Below are positions 15,206 to 20,904 of a DNA stretch of 20,904 bases, piece by piece. Each line of letters starts with the position of its first letter. Position 1 is the first letter of the stretch. The stretch covers positions 1-20,904 of the forward strand of contig CAOKHR010000007.1 of NCBI GenBank assembly GCA_948468325.1, given 5' to 3'. Under the pieces are notes generated by a model that searched no databases, was not told the origin of the DNA, and saw only the letters and a program-made list of their open reading frames with translations. The position numbers were made by a program, and so were the translations under genes. This DNA is from an uncultured Lachnospiraceae bacterium. GTDB taxonomy: Bacteria > Bacillota > Clostridia > Lachnospirales > Lachnospiraceae.

Positions 15206-16138
15206 TTACTTATGAATTACTGTTCCTGTCTTCCCCGCCATTGCTTCTTTCGATTTATCCAGTCTTGTAATCAATACGGTTTTTACTGCAGAATCCCCGA
15301 TAAAATCAACTGCTGCCTGAATCTTCGGAAGAATTGTCCCTTCTTCAAACTTCCCTTCTTCTATATAAGCGCGTGCCTGTGCCACCGTCATAGAATCTAA
15401 CGGCTTTTCTTCTGCCGTATTGTAACCCAGGCAGACTCTGTCCTCCCCTGTTAAAATAACAAACATATCAGCATCTAAAAGCTCTGCCATCTTTCCGGCA
15501 GCAAGATCTTTCTCAATCACTGCGCTGGCGCCTTTCAGCTTATTTGCCTGTACCAGTACAGGGATTCCGCCTCCGCCGCAGGCAATGACTACCTGATCCG
15601 CATCGCTTAATGCCCGGATGGCATCAATTTCAACAATATCCATCGGCTTTGGAGCCGCAACGATTCTGCGGTAGCCTTTGTCTGCTTCTGTCACATGGTT
15701 TCCTTTCTTCTCCTCCGCTTCCGCTTCCTCTTTGGTCATAATACGTCCAATTACCTTTTTCGGATGATAAAAAGCTTCATCATAAGGGTCAACACACACT
15801 TGCGTCAGTATCGTTGACACTGTCCTGTAGATCCCTCTGTTTAATAATTCCGTACGAATTTCATTCTGCAGGTCATATCCGATATACCCCTGACTCATAG
15901 CTGAACATACAGACATCGGCGTAGCCGTATACTCCGGATGCATCTTGCCAAATTCTGACATCGCCGTATGAATCATTCCGACCTGCGGCCCGTTGCTGTG
16001 CGAAATTACTACCTGAAAATCTGCTTCAATCAAATCTGCCACTGCTTTAGCCGTCTTTTTGGCAGCAGTTTTCTGTTCCGGCAGCGTTGTACCTAATGCT
16101 TCATGCCCTAATGCAATTACAATTTTCTTTTTCCTCAT
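15206..16138 (-). CDS. Carbamate-kinase-like protein (amino acid kinase family) with altered phosphate loop
   Basis: A 310-residue protein of the carbamate kinase family, whose classic members convert carbamoyl phosphate and ADP to carbamate and ATP. Family marks: SHSNGPQVG (46-54), CSAMSQGYIGY (78-88), KGYRRIVAAPKP (154-165), ACGGGGIPV (186-194) and AVIEKDLAA (206-214). Two sites differ from the classic enzyme: the first glycine loop reads ALGHEALG (9-16) where ArcC usually has ALGGNAL, and the nucleotide region reads LTGEDRVCLGY instead of LTDVD. No arginine deiminase or ornithine carbamoyltransferase gene is near. It has AGGAGG before the ATG and its own promoter (16188-16216), and is followed 23 bp later by the amidase gene. 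Catalytic activity as a true carbamate kinase is likely but not proven by sequence. Confidence 0.88.
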   Translation of the reverse strand: MRKKKIVIALGHEALGTTLPEQKTAAKKTAKAVADLIEADFQVVISHSNGPQVGMIHTAMSEFGKMHPEYTATPMSVCSAMSQGYIGYDLQNEIRTELLNRGIYRTVSTILTQVCVDPYDEAFYHPKKVIGRIMTKEEAEAEEKKGNHVTEADKGYRRIVAAPKPMDIVEIDAIRALSDADQVVIACGGGGIPVLVQANKLKGASAVIEKDLAAGKMAELLDADMFVILTGEDRVCLGYNTAEEKPLDSMTVAQARAYIEEGKFEEGTILPKIQAAVDFIGDSAVKTVLITRLDKSKEAMAGKTGTVIHK

Positions 16139-16187
16139 GGATATTCCTCCTCATATCCGATTTGCGAAAAATTCCCGATAATGCTTA

Positions 16188-16216
16188 ATTGTATCATAAT
16201 CTGCTGTTTTCTACAA
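16188..16216 (-). promoter_or_regulatory. Promoter for the carbamate kinase-amidase-glucosaminidase transcript
   Basis: On the minus strand TTGTAG (16216-16211), exactly 17 nt, TACAAT (16193-16188) with an extended TG (TGATACAAT), 50 bp before the carbamate-kinase-like start. No terminator separates it from the cysteine protease gene, whose stop is 11 bp upstream of the -35, so read-through is also possible. Confidence 0.7.
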
Positions 16217-16226
16217 TACTGCCGTT

Positions 16227-18086
16227 TTACAAAAATTTACCCTTCCGAAGCAAATATATGCCGCAGATAAGTACTGCCAGCCAGAAAATCAGTCTGCTGC
16301 CTGAGGTATCGGATGTCTGTGCACTTTTTGTGGGAGCAGATTCCGACATGCCATTCGGCGCAGGTTCTGACATGCCATTGGGTTCTGCCTCCCGTTTCCC
16401 GTCCTGCTCTTTTTTCTTTTCCGCAAGATCTTTGTTACCTGCTTTTTTCTCTGTGCTCTCTTGCTCTGTATCCGTACCGGAGGGACTTTCCGGCTTAGAT
16501 AATTCTCCGGTATCCGTAAATGCCTTCATCCTTGCCGTAATCCCGTTTACCGCCATATCTTCCCAATGTCCGTCAATAAAACGAAAGCTTTCTCCCGGTT
16601 TTGTTTCATTGATAAACGAAATCCAATTTCCATTCTGATACGTTTTATCAACAAAAAACTCAACGGCTTCTCCGCTTTCTTTCTGAAATGTTGCTACAAC
16701 AGAAAATGTTTCGCCCTCTTTTAAGGTAACCGGTGCATCAAGCGGTATTGTATAATATCCCGCATAACTGGTACTTCCCGTCACAGGCTCCGGAAGCTGC
16801 GCTGTTCCCGAAGAGGGATTTGCTGTATCTGTCAGGTCTTTATATACCTGAATACTGTAAGATACTGCCGTGTCAAAAAGCGCAAACGACACTGCCTTTA
16901 AGTTTTCTGTACTAAAACCGTCCTTATTATGTACTGTAAATACATTTGCTATGGATTCGCCGCTGTCTACTTTTGTCAGATTACTGTCCGGATTGGTCGC
17001 ATTATAGGCTCCCGCAGAACCGTCATATTGATAGTTATAACAATAATTATCCGCCGGTTCAAAATCAAAAATATAGGCTCTTGCACGGTTTGCACTGGTA
17101 TTGCCGGAATTTACAGCACCGTCTTCATAAGACATGTAAAAATATCCGTTATCGCCCCAGTCTGCCCCATAACTGTTTTTTACAATCCATGCGCCGTCCT
17201 TTTGAGGGCGGTGTTCTTCACTAAAATTTTCTTTTGAAAATGTGTCATCCCATCCGACGATAGTCACAGAATGATTATTGGCCTGACTGCTGTTAAGCGG
17301 AAAGTAATATGCATAGCTGCTGCCGTTGTAATACAGGTTGTTCCAGTAAAAATTAATTGCCGCGCCTCCGTATTTTAAAATCATCTGTTTTATGACATTT
17401 ACCGCATCTATATCTTTAAAATTAATCCAGTAGGCATTCTGCAGATGCGCCGTATCCGCATAAGCCTTGGACTGCTCGTATATGGTTTCCTCCGTAAGCT
17501 CTTCAAAAGGCGCAGTACCCTCTCCCGCCGCCCCAAGCCATCCTGCCAGTGCAAACGTAGAAAATATTGTATTTGAACCGACTGACAGAAAATCCAGAGA
17601 AGAAATATTGTTGTTGCCGTCTCCCTCCGTATTACCCAGAGGGTCCGTCACAGAATGATAAAAAAAATACAGCAGATGCGCTTCCGACAAATCAAGCTGT
17701 CCGGGATCTGCAAGCCCTTTATATACCAAAGACTGTTCGCCCGCCGCGAGGGAAGAAAACGCCCAGCAGGTATTGGAAGCCTGGCTGCGCACCGGCGTAA
17801 CCTTTCCGGCTTCTCTTGGATCATATACAGCATCCGTCTTATCAATACCATAAGAAGACAATGCAGTATCTTTCCTGAGCAAACGGTAAAACTGATCTAT
17901 CTGCTGTTTCTCATTTTCCTTTTCTGTTTCGGGAGATTCTGCTGTCAGCGCCTCTATTTCCTCTGCCATTTTGGGTATATCAAATTCCTGTTCCGCCTCC
18001 ATAGGCGTAACCTCTTTCGCAAATCCAGCCCCCGAAAAAATCAGGCAGAGACAAAAGAGCATTAAAATCCCCGAATTTTTTTTCAT
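16227..18086 (-). CDS. Secreted papain-like (C1A) cysteine protease with lectin-like domain and C-terminal anchor
   Basis: A 619-residue surface protease. Signal peptide about 1-23 (FCLCLIFSGAGFA), a charged pro-region to about 85, then the peptidase domain: Q102 and C107 in SQASNTCWAFSS, H272 in NNHSVTIVGWDD, N304 in VKNSYGADWGDNGYFY. The Gln-Cys distance is one residue shorter than in papain. Residues about 345-500 look like the lectin-like domain often joined to bacterial C1A proteases. A Glu/Lys/Pro linker with two EPNGMSE-type repeats follows, then QTSD, a hydrophobic helix (about 598-613) and RKGKFL, which resembles a degenerate sorting signal or a plain membrane anchor. A GTG at 18104 would add six residues, but GAGGAG lies on top of it and 10 nt before the ATG at 18086, so 18086 is chosen. 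Substrate unknown. Confidence 0.92.
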   Translation of the reverse strand: MKKNSGILMLFCLCLIFSGAGFAKEVTPMEAEQEFDIPKMAEEIEALTAESPETEKENEKQQIDQFYRLLRKDTALSSYGIDKTDAVYDPREAGKVTPVRSQASNTCWAFSSLAAGEQSLVYKGLADPGQLDLSEAHLLYFFYHSVTDPLGNTEGDGNNNISSLDFLSVGSNTIFSTFALAGWLGAAGEGTAPFEELTEETIYEQSKAYADTAHLQNAYWINFKDIDAVNVIKQMILKYGGAAINFYWNNLYYNGSSYAYYFPLNSSQANNHSVTIVGWDDTFSKENFSEEHRPQKDGAWIVKNSYGADWGDNGYFYMSYEDGAVNSGNTSANRARAYIFDFEPADNYCYNYQYDGSAGAYNATNPDSNLTKVDSGESIANVFTVHNKDGFSTENLKAVSFALFDTAVSYSIQVYKDLTDTANPSSGTAQLPEPVTGSTSYAGYYTIPLDAPVTLKEGETFSVVATFQKESGEAVEFFVDKTYQNGNWISFINETKPGESFRFIDGHWEDMAVNGITARMKAFTDTGELSKPESPSGTDTEQESTEKKAGNKDLAEKKKEQDGKREAEPNGMSEPAPNGMSESAPTKSAQTSDTSGSRLIFWLAVLICGIYLLRKGKFL

Positions 18087-18139
18087 TTTCTTATCACTCC
18101 TCACATTGATACCAGTTCCGCAATTATCTGCTGCCTTAC

Positions 18140-18168
18140 ATTATAATCCAACTATAAACAAAAGAAAA
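18140..18168 (-). promoter_or_regulatory. Possible promoter for the cysteine protease gene
   Basis: A perfect TATAAT on the minus strand (18145-18140) lies 53 bp before the protease start, just after the htrA terminator. The -35 (TTTTCT at 17 nt) is poor, so the call rests mostly on the -10 and the position. Confidence 0.45.
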
Positions 18169-18178
18169 GAAGCAGCGG

Positions 18179-18223
18179 AAAAAACCTCCTGGCAGATTTT
18201 CCATAAAATCCCGCCATGAGGTT
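18179..18223 (-). terminator. Terminator of the htrA-like gene
   Basis: On the minus strand AACCTC-A-TGGC and GGATTTT pair with AAAATC-TGCCA and GAGGTT with small bulges around a 4-nt loop, followed by a T run (18184-18179). It lies about 40 bp after the HtrA-like stop codon. Confidence 0.75.
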
Positions 18224-18262
18224 CTTTCCCGAAATTTTTAATTTGTTATAAGCAGGGCCGTC

Positions 18263-19969
18263 TTAATTTTTGCTTCCTAAGGTCACTGTAAGCGTCTGCT
18301 CAACATATTCGCCGTTTTGCGCCCTCTGAATCGTAACTTCAACTTCCGTTCCTGCGGACAAATACTGAAGCAGATCCTGCATTTCTTCCATAGATTTGAT
18401 ATTTCTTCCGTCAAAACGTGTAATAATATCTCCCTGCATCAGTCCTGCGTCTGCCGCACTGCTTCCCTCTACAATCTGCGCAATATAAACGCCCTGAGGC
18501 ATATGATAAGTTTCTGATACGCTCTGCGTAACATCTACGCCGGAAATACCAAAGTATGCGCTGTCAGAGCCTTTTACCAGTTCCCTCGTTATCAGCTGTC
18601 TGATAATGGGAATTGCCGTTTCGGAAGGAATCGCATATCCCATGCCCTCTACGCTTGTCTCCGCATATTTAACAGAAGTAATTCCAATCACTTCTCCATT
18701 GGCGTTTAACAGAGCTCCTCCGCTGTTTCCCGGATTAATCGCCGCAGATGTCTGTAATAATTCATTTGTTATTGTGCTGCCGTCTGTTTCATTCATAACG
18801 GTTACTTCTCTGTCCAATGCACTGATGACGCCTGTTGTTACAGACTGTCCGTATCCTAACGCATTTCCAATGGCAATCGCTGTCTGCCCTATTTTAAGCT
18901 GCTCGGAATCTCCAAACGTAGCCAGGCGAATCTCCTGTTTTGTCTCATCTTCAATATCTGAAAGCTTTACAGATACAACCGCCAAATCGCTGCTGGCATC
19001 CGTTCCCTTAATTTTTGCATCTACAGAACTGCCGTCATCAAAAACTACTGTCAGTGTCTGTGCTCCCTCAATTACATGATTATTCGTAGCAATATAAATA
19101 TTCTCTTCATCCTGACTGATAATAATGCCGGAACCGCAGCCTTCACTCTCATACTCTTCATATCCGAAAAAGAAACTCGGCACCTGTGTCCGCGCAATCG
19201 TTGTAATAGACACAATCGACGGCATTGCCTGATCGACGATGTCCGACACATCCGTCACGCCGCCTTCTGCCATTTGCTTTGTACCGTCATCCGTGCGGCT
19301 GGCAATTGTATCCAGCGCTTCTGTTGTCTCCGCAATATACAGGTCCGCTCCTGATAAAGCCGTCGTGTCTTCGTCTGAAACTTCTTCTGCCGTATTTCCT
19401 GCTATCTTTCCAAAAAGATATGTAGTTCCCGCAAACGAAAGTCCCGCAATTAATCCAAATGTCACTGCCATCGCTGCGCCCTTTAACAATTTTACTGCAA
19501 ATCCGCCGCCCTGCTTCTTTGGCATCTGCGGTTCTGCATAAGTCTGCTGCCACGCATATCCGTTCCCTCCGTTTTGCGCATTCTGCATATATGGTTCTGA
19601 ACCGGATGCCTCTCCATAAGAATAATATCCTTCCTGCTGTGCAGCCGTATTTGCATCTGCTGCCGCCGCTCCCGTAACTGCTTCTGCCCTGCCATATTCA
19701 GTTTCCGGCACCGTTTCACTGGCTGCCGGACTTTCGGATACTGTCTCTTCATTAACTGCCGTGCCTTCGAATACCGGTCTTTCATCTGCTGCCATATTTT
19801 CGAATACCGGTCTTTCATCTGCTGCCATATTTTCGGATACCGGTCTTTCATCTGCTGCCGCACGTTCCGGTACCGCCTCTGATGCTGCGCCAGTGTGCCT
19901 TTCATAAGCTATATCCTTATTTCCGTCATTCCCATATCCGCCTGTATTTCCATTTTCAAATTCTTCCAT
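18263..19969 (-). CDS. Membrane-anchored HtrA/DegP-like serine protease with C-terminal PDZ domain
   Basis: A quality-control protease facing the outside of the membrane, 568 residues. A long hydrophilic N-terminus (1-155) with 11-residue repeats and Gln/Gly/Tyr-rich sequence is predicted cytoplasmic, and one membrane helix spans about 157-188. The trypsin-like domain (about 240-462) has the triad H298 (ATNNHVIEG), D328 (SSDLAVV) and S416 (NPGNSGGAL). One PDZ domain occupies about 470-565 (GVYIAQIVEGSSAADAGL). This plan matches Firmicute HtrA proteins, though the N-terminus is longer than usual. A start at 19999 would add ten residues, but AAAGGAG lies within them, 9 nt before the ATG at 19969, so 19969 is chosen. 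It has its own upstream control region and its own terminator. Confidence 0.93.
   Translation of the reverse strand: MEEFENGNTGGYGNDGNKDIAYERHTGAASEAVPERAAADERPVSENMAADERPVFENMAADERPVFEGTAVNEETVSESPAASETVPETEYGRAEAVTGAAAADANTAAQQEGYYSYGEASGSEPYMQNAQNGGNGYAWQQTYAEPQMPKKQGGGFAVKLLKGAAMAVTFGLIAGLSFAGTTYLFGKIAGNTAEEVSDEDTTALSGADLYIAETTEALDTIASRTDDGTKQMAEGGVTDVSDIVDQAMPSIVSITTIARTQVPSFFFGYEEYESEGCGSGIIISQDEENIYIATNNHVIEGAQTLTVVFDDGSSVDAKIKGTDASSDLAVVSVKLSDIEDETKQEIRLATFGDSEQLKIGQTAIAIGNALGYGQSVTTGVISALDREVTVMNETDGSTITNELLQTSAAINPGNSGGALLNANGEVIGITSVKYAETSVEGMGYAIPSETAIPIIRQLITRELVKGSDSAYFGISGVDVTQSVSETYHMPQGVYIAQIVEGSSAADAGLMQGDIITRFDGRNIKSMEEMQDLLQYLSAGTEVEVTIQRAQNGEYVEQTLTVTLGSKN
19760..19858 (-). 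repeat. 33-bp coding tandem repeat in the HtrA N-terminus (11-residue units)
   Basis: Three consecutive 33-bp units encode AADERPVSENM, AADERPVFENM and AADERPVFEGT; a fourth, diverged unit (AVNEETVSESP) follows. The DNA units are almost identical, which points to recent slippage or unequal exchange. The region lies in the predicted cytoplasmic, disordered tail. Confidence 0.9.
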
Positions 19970-20007
19970 ACCCAAACACTCCTTTGAACATTTTCTCATT
20001 CGGCAAT

Positions 20008-20030
20008 TGTAAAACGTACCCTTTTACAAC
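20008..20030. promoter_or_regulatory. Inverted repeat upstream of htrA, candidate operator
   Basis: TTGTAAAA (20008-20015) and TTTTACAA (20023-20030) are perfect 8-bp inverted arms around a 7-nt spacer, 39-61 bp before the HtrA-like start. It may overlap the promoter, for which I find no clean -35/-10. A single TTTTCACA octamer, a word I associate with CssR control of Bacillus htrA, lies further upstream on the minus strand (20071-20064). Confidence 0.5.
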
Positions 20031-20078
20031 TGTTATCAGTCTACCCCGAATTTGTGTTACTTTTGTGAAAATAAAGTG

Positions 20079-20120
20079 CAAAAAAGGTGAAAGATGCTGT
20101 TACCAGTCTTTCACCTTTTT
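20079..20120 (-). terminator. Rho-independent terminator of the LytR-CpsA-Psr gene
   Basis: A perfect 14-bp stem (20081-20094 with 20107-20120) around a 12-nt loop, followed on the minus strand by seven T (20085-20079). It starts 11 bp after the LCP stop codon. The T5 on the plus side makes it partly symmetric. Confidence 0.92.
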
Positions 20121-20130
20121 ATTCCGCTTT

Positions 20131-20904
20131 CTATTCCTCTTCATCCGGCATAATATATTCGGTATCTGTCGTACCGGTATTATCATCTCCAGTCAGCGGA
20201 TTGTCCCGCCTGCTGGTGGAACTTGTCGTACATCCTGTATAATCTACAATATAATCACTGATATTGCTCACCGTATTCGATACATTGTTCTTCTCATTAA
20301 ACAGATATTCATGCAGTTCTTTTACATTTGTCTCTAAATCTGTCGGCACAACCAAATCTCCCTTTGTACCATAATTTCCGGTACAAAGCTCAAACGGCCA
20401 GCCATGCGTATCTTCCAGCTCATAATCCAGCATATTGCTTGCAAGCTTTAACAAATCTGCGCTTGAAAACGTGGTGGAAATCTCGCCAATCATACTGTTT
20501 ATCATGCTTCCAATCGTTGTAATGCTGGAAGCTTTCGCTTTTTCTATCATCTTTGTCAGCACTATTCTCTGACGTTCCGTACGCTGAAAATCATTTCCGA
20601 TTTTACGGATCCTGCAGTAAGCCAGGGCCTGCACGCCGTCTACTGTATAAACGCCGCCGCTGCTTAACTTTTCAGTATTATGATTTGTAACCGTGTTAAT
20701 TTCATCAATATAGTTATCATTCATAACCTGAACTTCCTGGTCAGTAAGCTCAATCTCAACTCCTCCAAGTAAATCTACCGCATCTACCAAAGCTTTAAAA
20801 TCAACTGACACATAGTCAACAATATCCAGATTGAGATTTTTATTCAGCGCGGCAACTGCTGCTTTGGCGCCTCCCCTGGAATAAGCAGAGTTTATCTTGC
20901 CGTA
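20131..20904 (-). CDS. LytR-CpsA-Psr (LCP) family protein, C-terminal part
   Basis: LCP proteins attach polyprenyl-linked glycopolymers such as teichoic acids or capsule to peptidoglycan. The frame is open to the right edge of the window, giving 257 visible residues, so the N-terminus with its membrane helix and the first catalytic residues lie outside. Visible family marks: YGKINSAYSRGGAKAAV, YVSVDFKALVDAVDLLGGV, then a YTVDGVQALAYCR segment and RIRKIGNDFQRTERQR, with the Arg residues that contact the pyrophosphate. The tail after about residue 215 is Ser/Thr/Asp-rich and ends acidic (DEEE). A GTG within the frame (20811) is only an internal Val codon, not the start. A strong terminator follows, so HtrA downstream is a separate unit. 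Confidence 0.92.
   Translation of the reverse strand, partial: YGKINSAYSRGGAKAAVAALNKNLNLDIVDYVSVDFKALVDAVDLLGGVEIELTDQEVQVMNDNYIDEINTVTNHNTEKLSSGGVYTVDGVQALAYCRIRKIGNDFQRTERQRIVLTKMIEKAKASSITTIGSMINSMIGEISTTFSSADLLKLASNMLDYELEDTHGWPFELCTGNYGTKGDLVVPTDLETNVKELHEYLFNEKNNVSNTVSNISDYIVDYTGCTTSSTSRRDNPLTGDDNTGTTDTEYIMPDEEE

Noticed and set aside
18606..19079. Plus-strand frame of 157 codons opposite the HtrA protease domain
   Set aside because: Antisense shadow of a strongly conserved protease domain; no ribosome binding site.
19760..19858. CRISPR-like array from evenly spaced repeats
   Set aside because: The 33-bp units are directly adjacent with no spacers and are in frame with HtrA.

Overview
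The window (about 21 kb) looks like a low-to-moderate GC Clostridia chromosome, most likely Lachnospiraceae. I infer this from the protein types: a PcrA helicase with a Firmicute-type C-terminal domain, a DUF2325 protein, a CUT1 sugar ABC operon with no ATPase and with a DUF6903-like small protein, FN3-decorated peptidoglycan hydrolases, a LytR-CpsA-Psr protein, strong AGGAGG ribosome binding sites and extended -10 promoters. I see no rRNA, tRNA, CRISPR array, prophage or IS transposase. Nearly all genes are on the minus strand; only a cyclophilin/uracil permease pair is on the plus strand.

Layout, left to right. (1) 1-1007: an RlmD-type 23S rRNA uracil methyltransferase whose frame stops before the SAM-binding half. 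(2) 1041-4178: a small acidic membrane protein, the helicase PcrA, and a DUF2325 Cys-rich protein whose upstream region holds repeated TTAGTTA-type sites. (3) 4203-6246: divergent plus-strand pair, cyclophilin-type peptidyl-prolyl isomerase and NCS2 uracil permease, closed by a bidirectional terminator. (4) 6245-6663: a 49-codon membrane peptide gene and a roughly 170-bp non-coding element of nested and competing inverted repeats. (5) 6681-10322: sugar ABC transporter operon reading leftward: promoter, perfect palindrome, lipoprotein binding protein, internal terminator hairpin, two permeases, a 58-aa DUF6903-like membrane peptide. (6) 10324-18168: an envelope block reading leftward: secreted papain-like cysteine protease, a carbamate-kinase-like protein with an altered phosphate loop, a secreted amidase with six FN3 repeats, a secreted glucosaminidase with four FN3 repeats, then a strong terminator. 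(7) 18179-20904: a membrane-anchored HtrA protease with its own control region, and the C-terminal part of a LytR-CpsA-Psr protein.

Functional reading: the right half is a cell-envelope region. The amidase cuts the stem peptide from MurNAc and the GH73 glucosaminidase cuts the glycan; they sit 24 bp apart and share the same FN3 module type, so they probably act together in cell separation or wall turnover. The cysteine protease, HtrA and LCP protein next to them act on the outer face of the membrane or wall. The carbamate-kinase homologue is metabolic by family and is the odd member. The sugar operon shows a classic arrangement in which an attenuating hairpin after the binding protein gene should give more binding protein than permease.

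No feature here clearly proves an undescribed system. The best candidates for a second look are the nested inverted-repeat element at 6487-6663, the interrupted methyltransferase, the altered carbamate kinase inside a wall-hydrolase operon, and the DUF2325 gene with its repeated operator-like sites.
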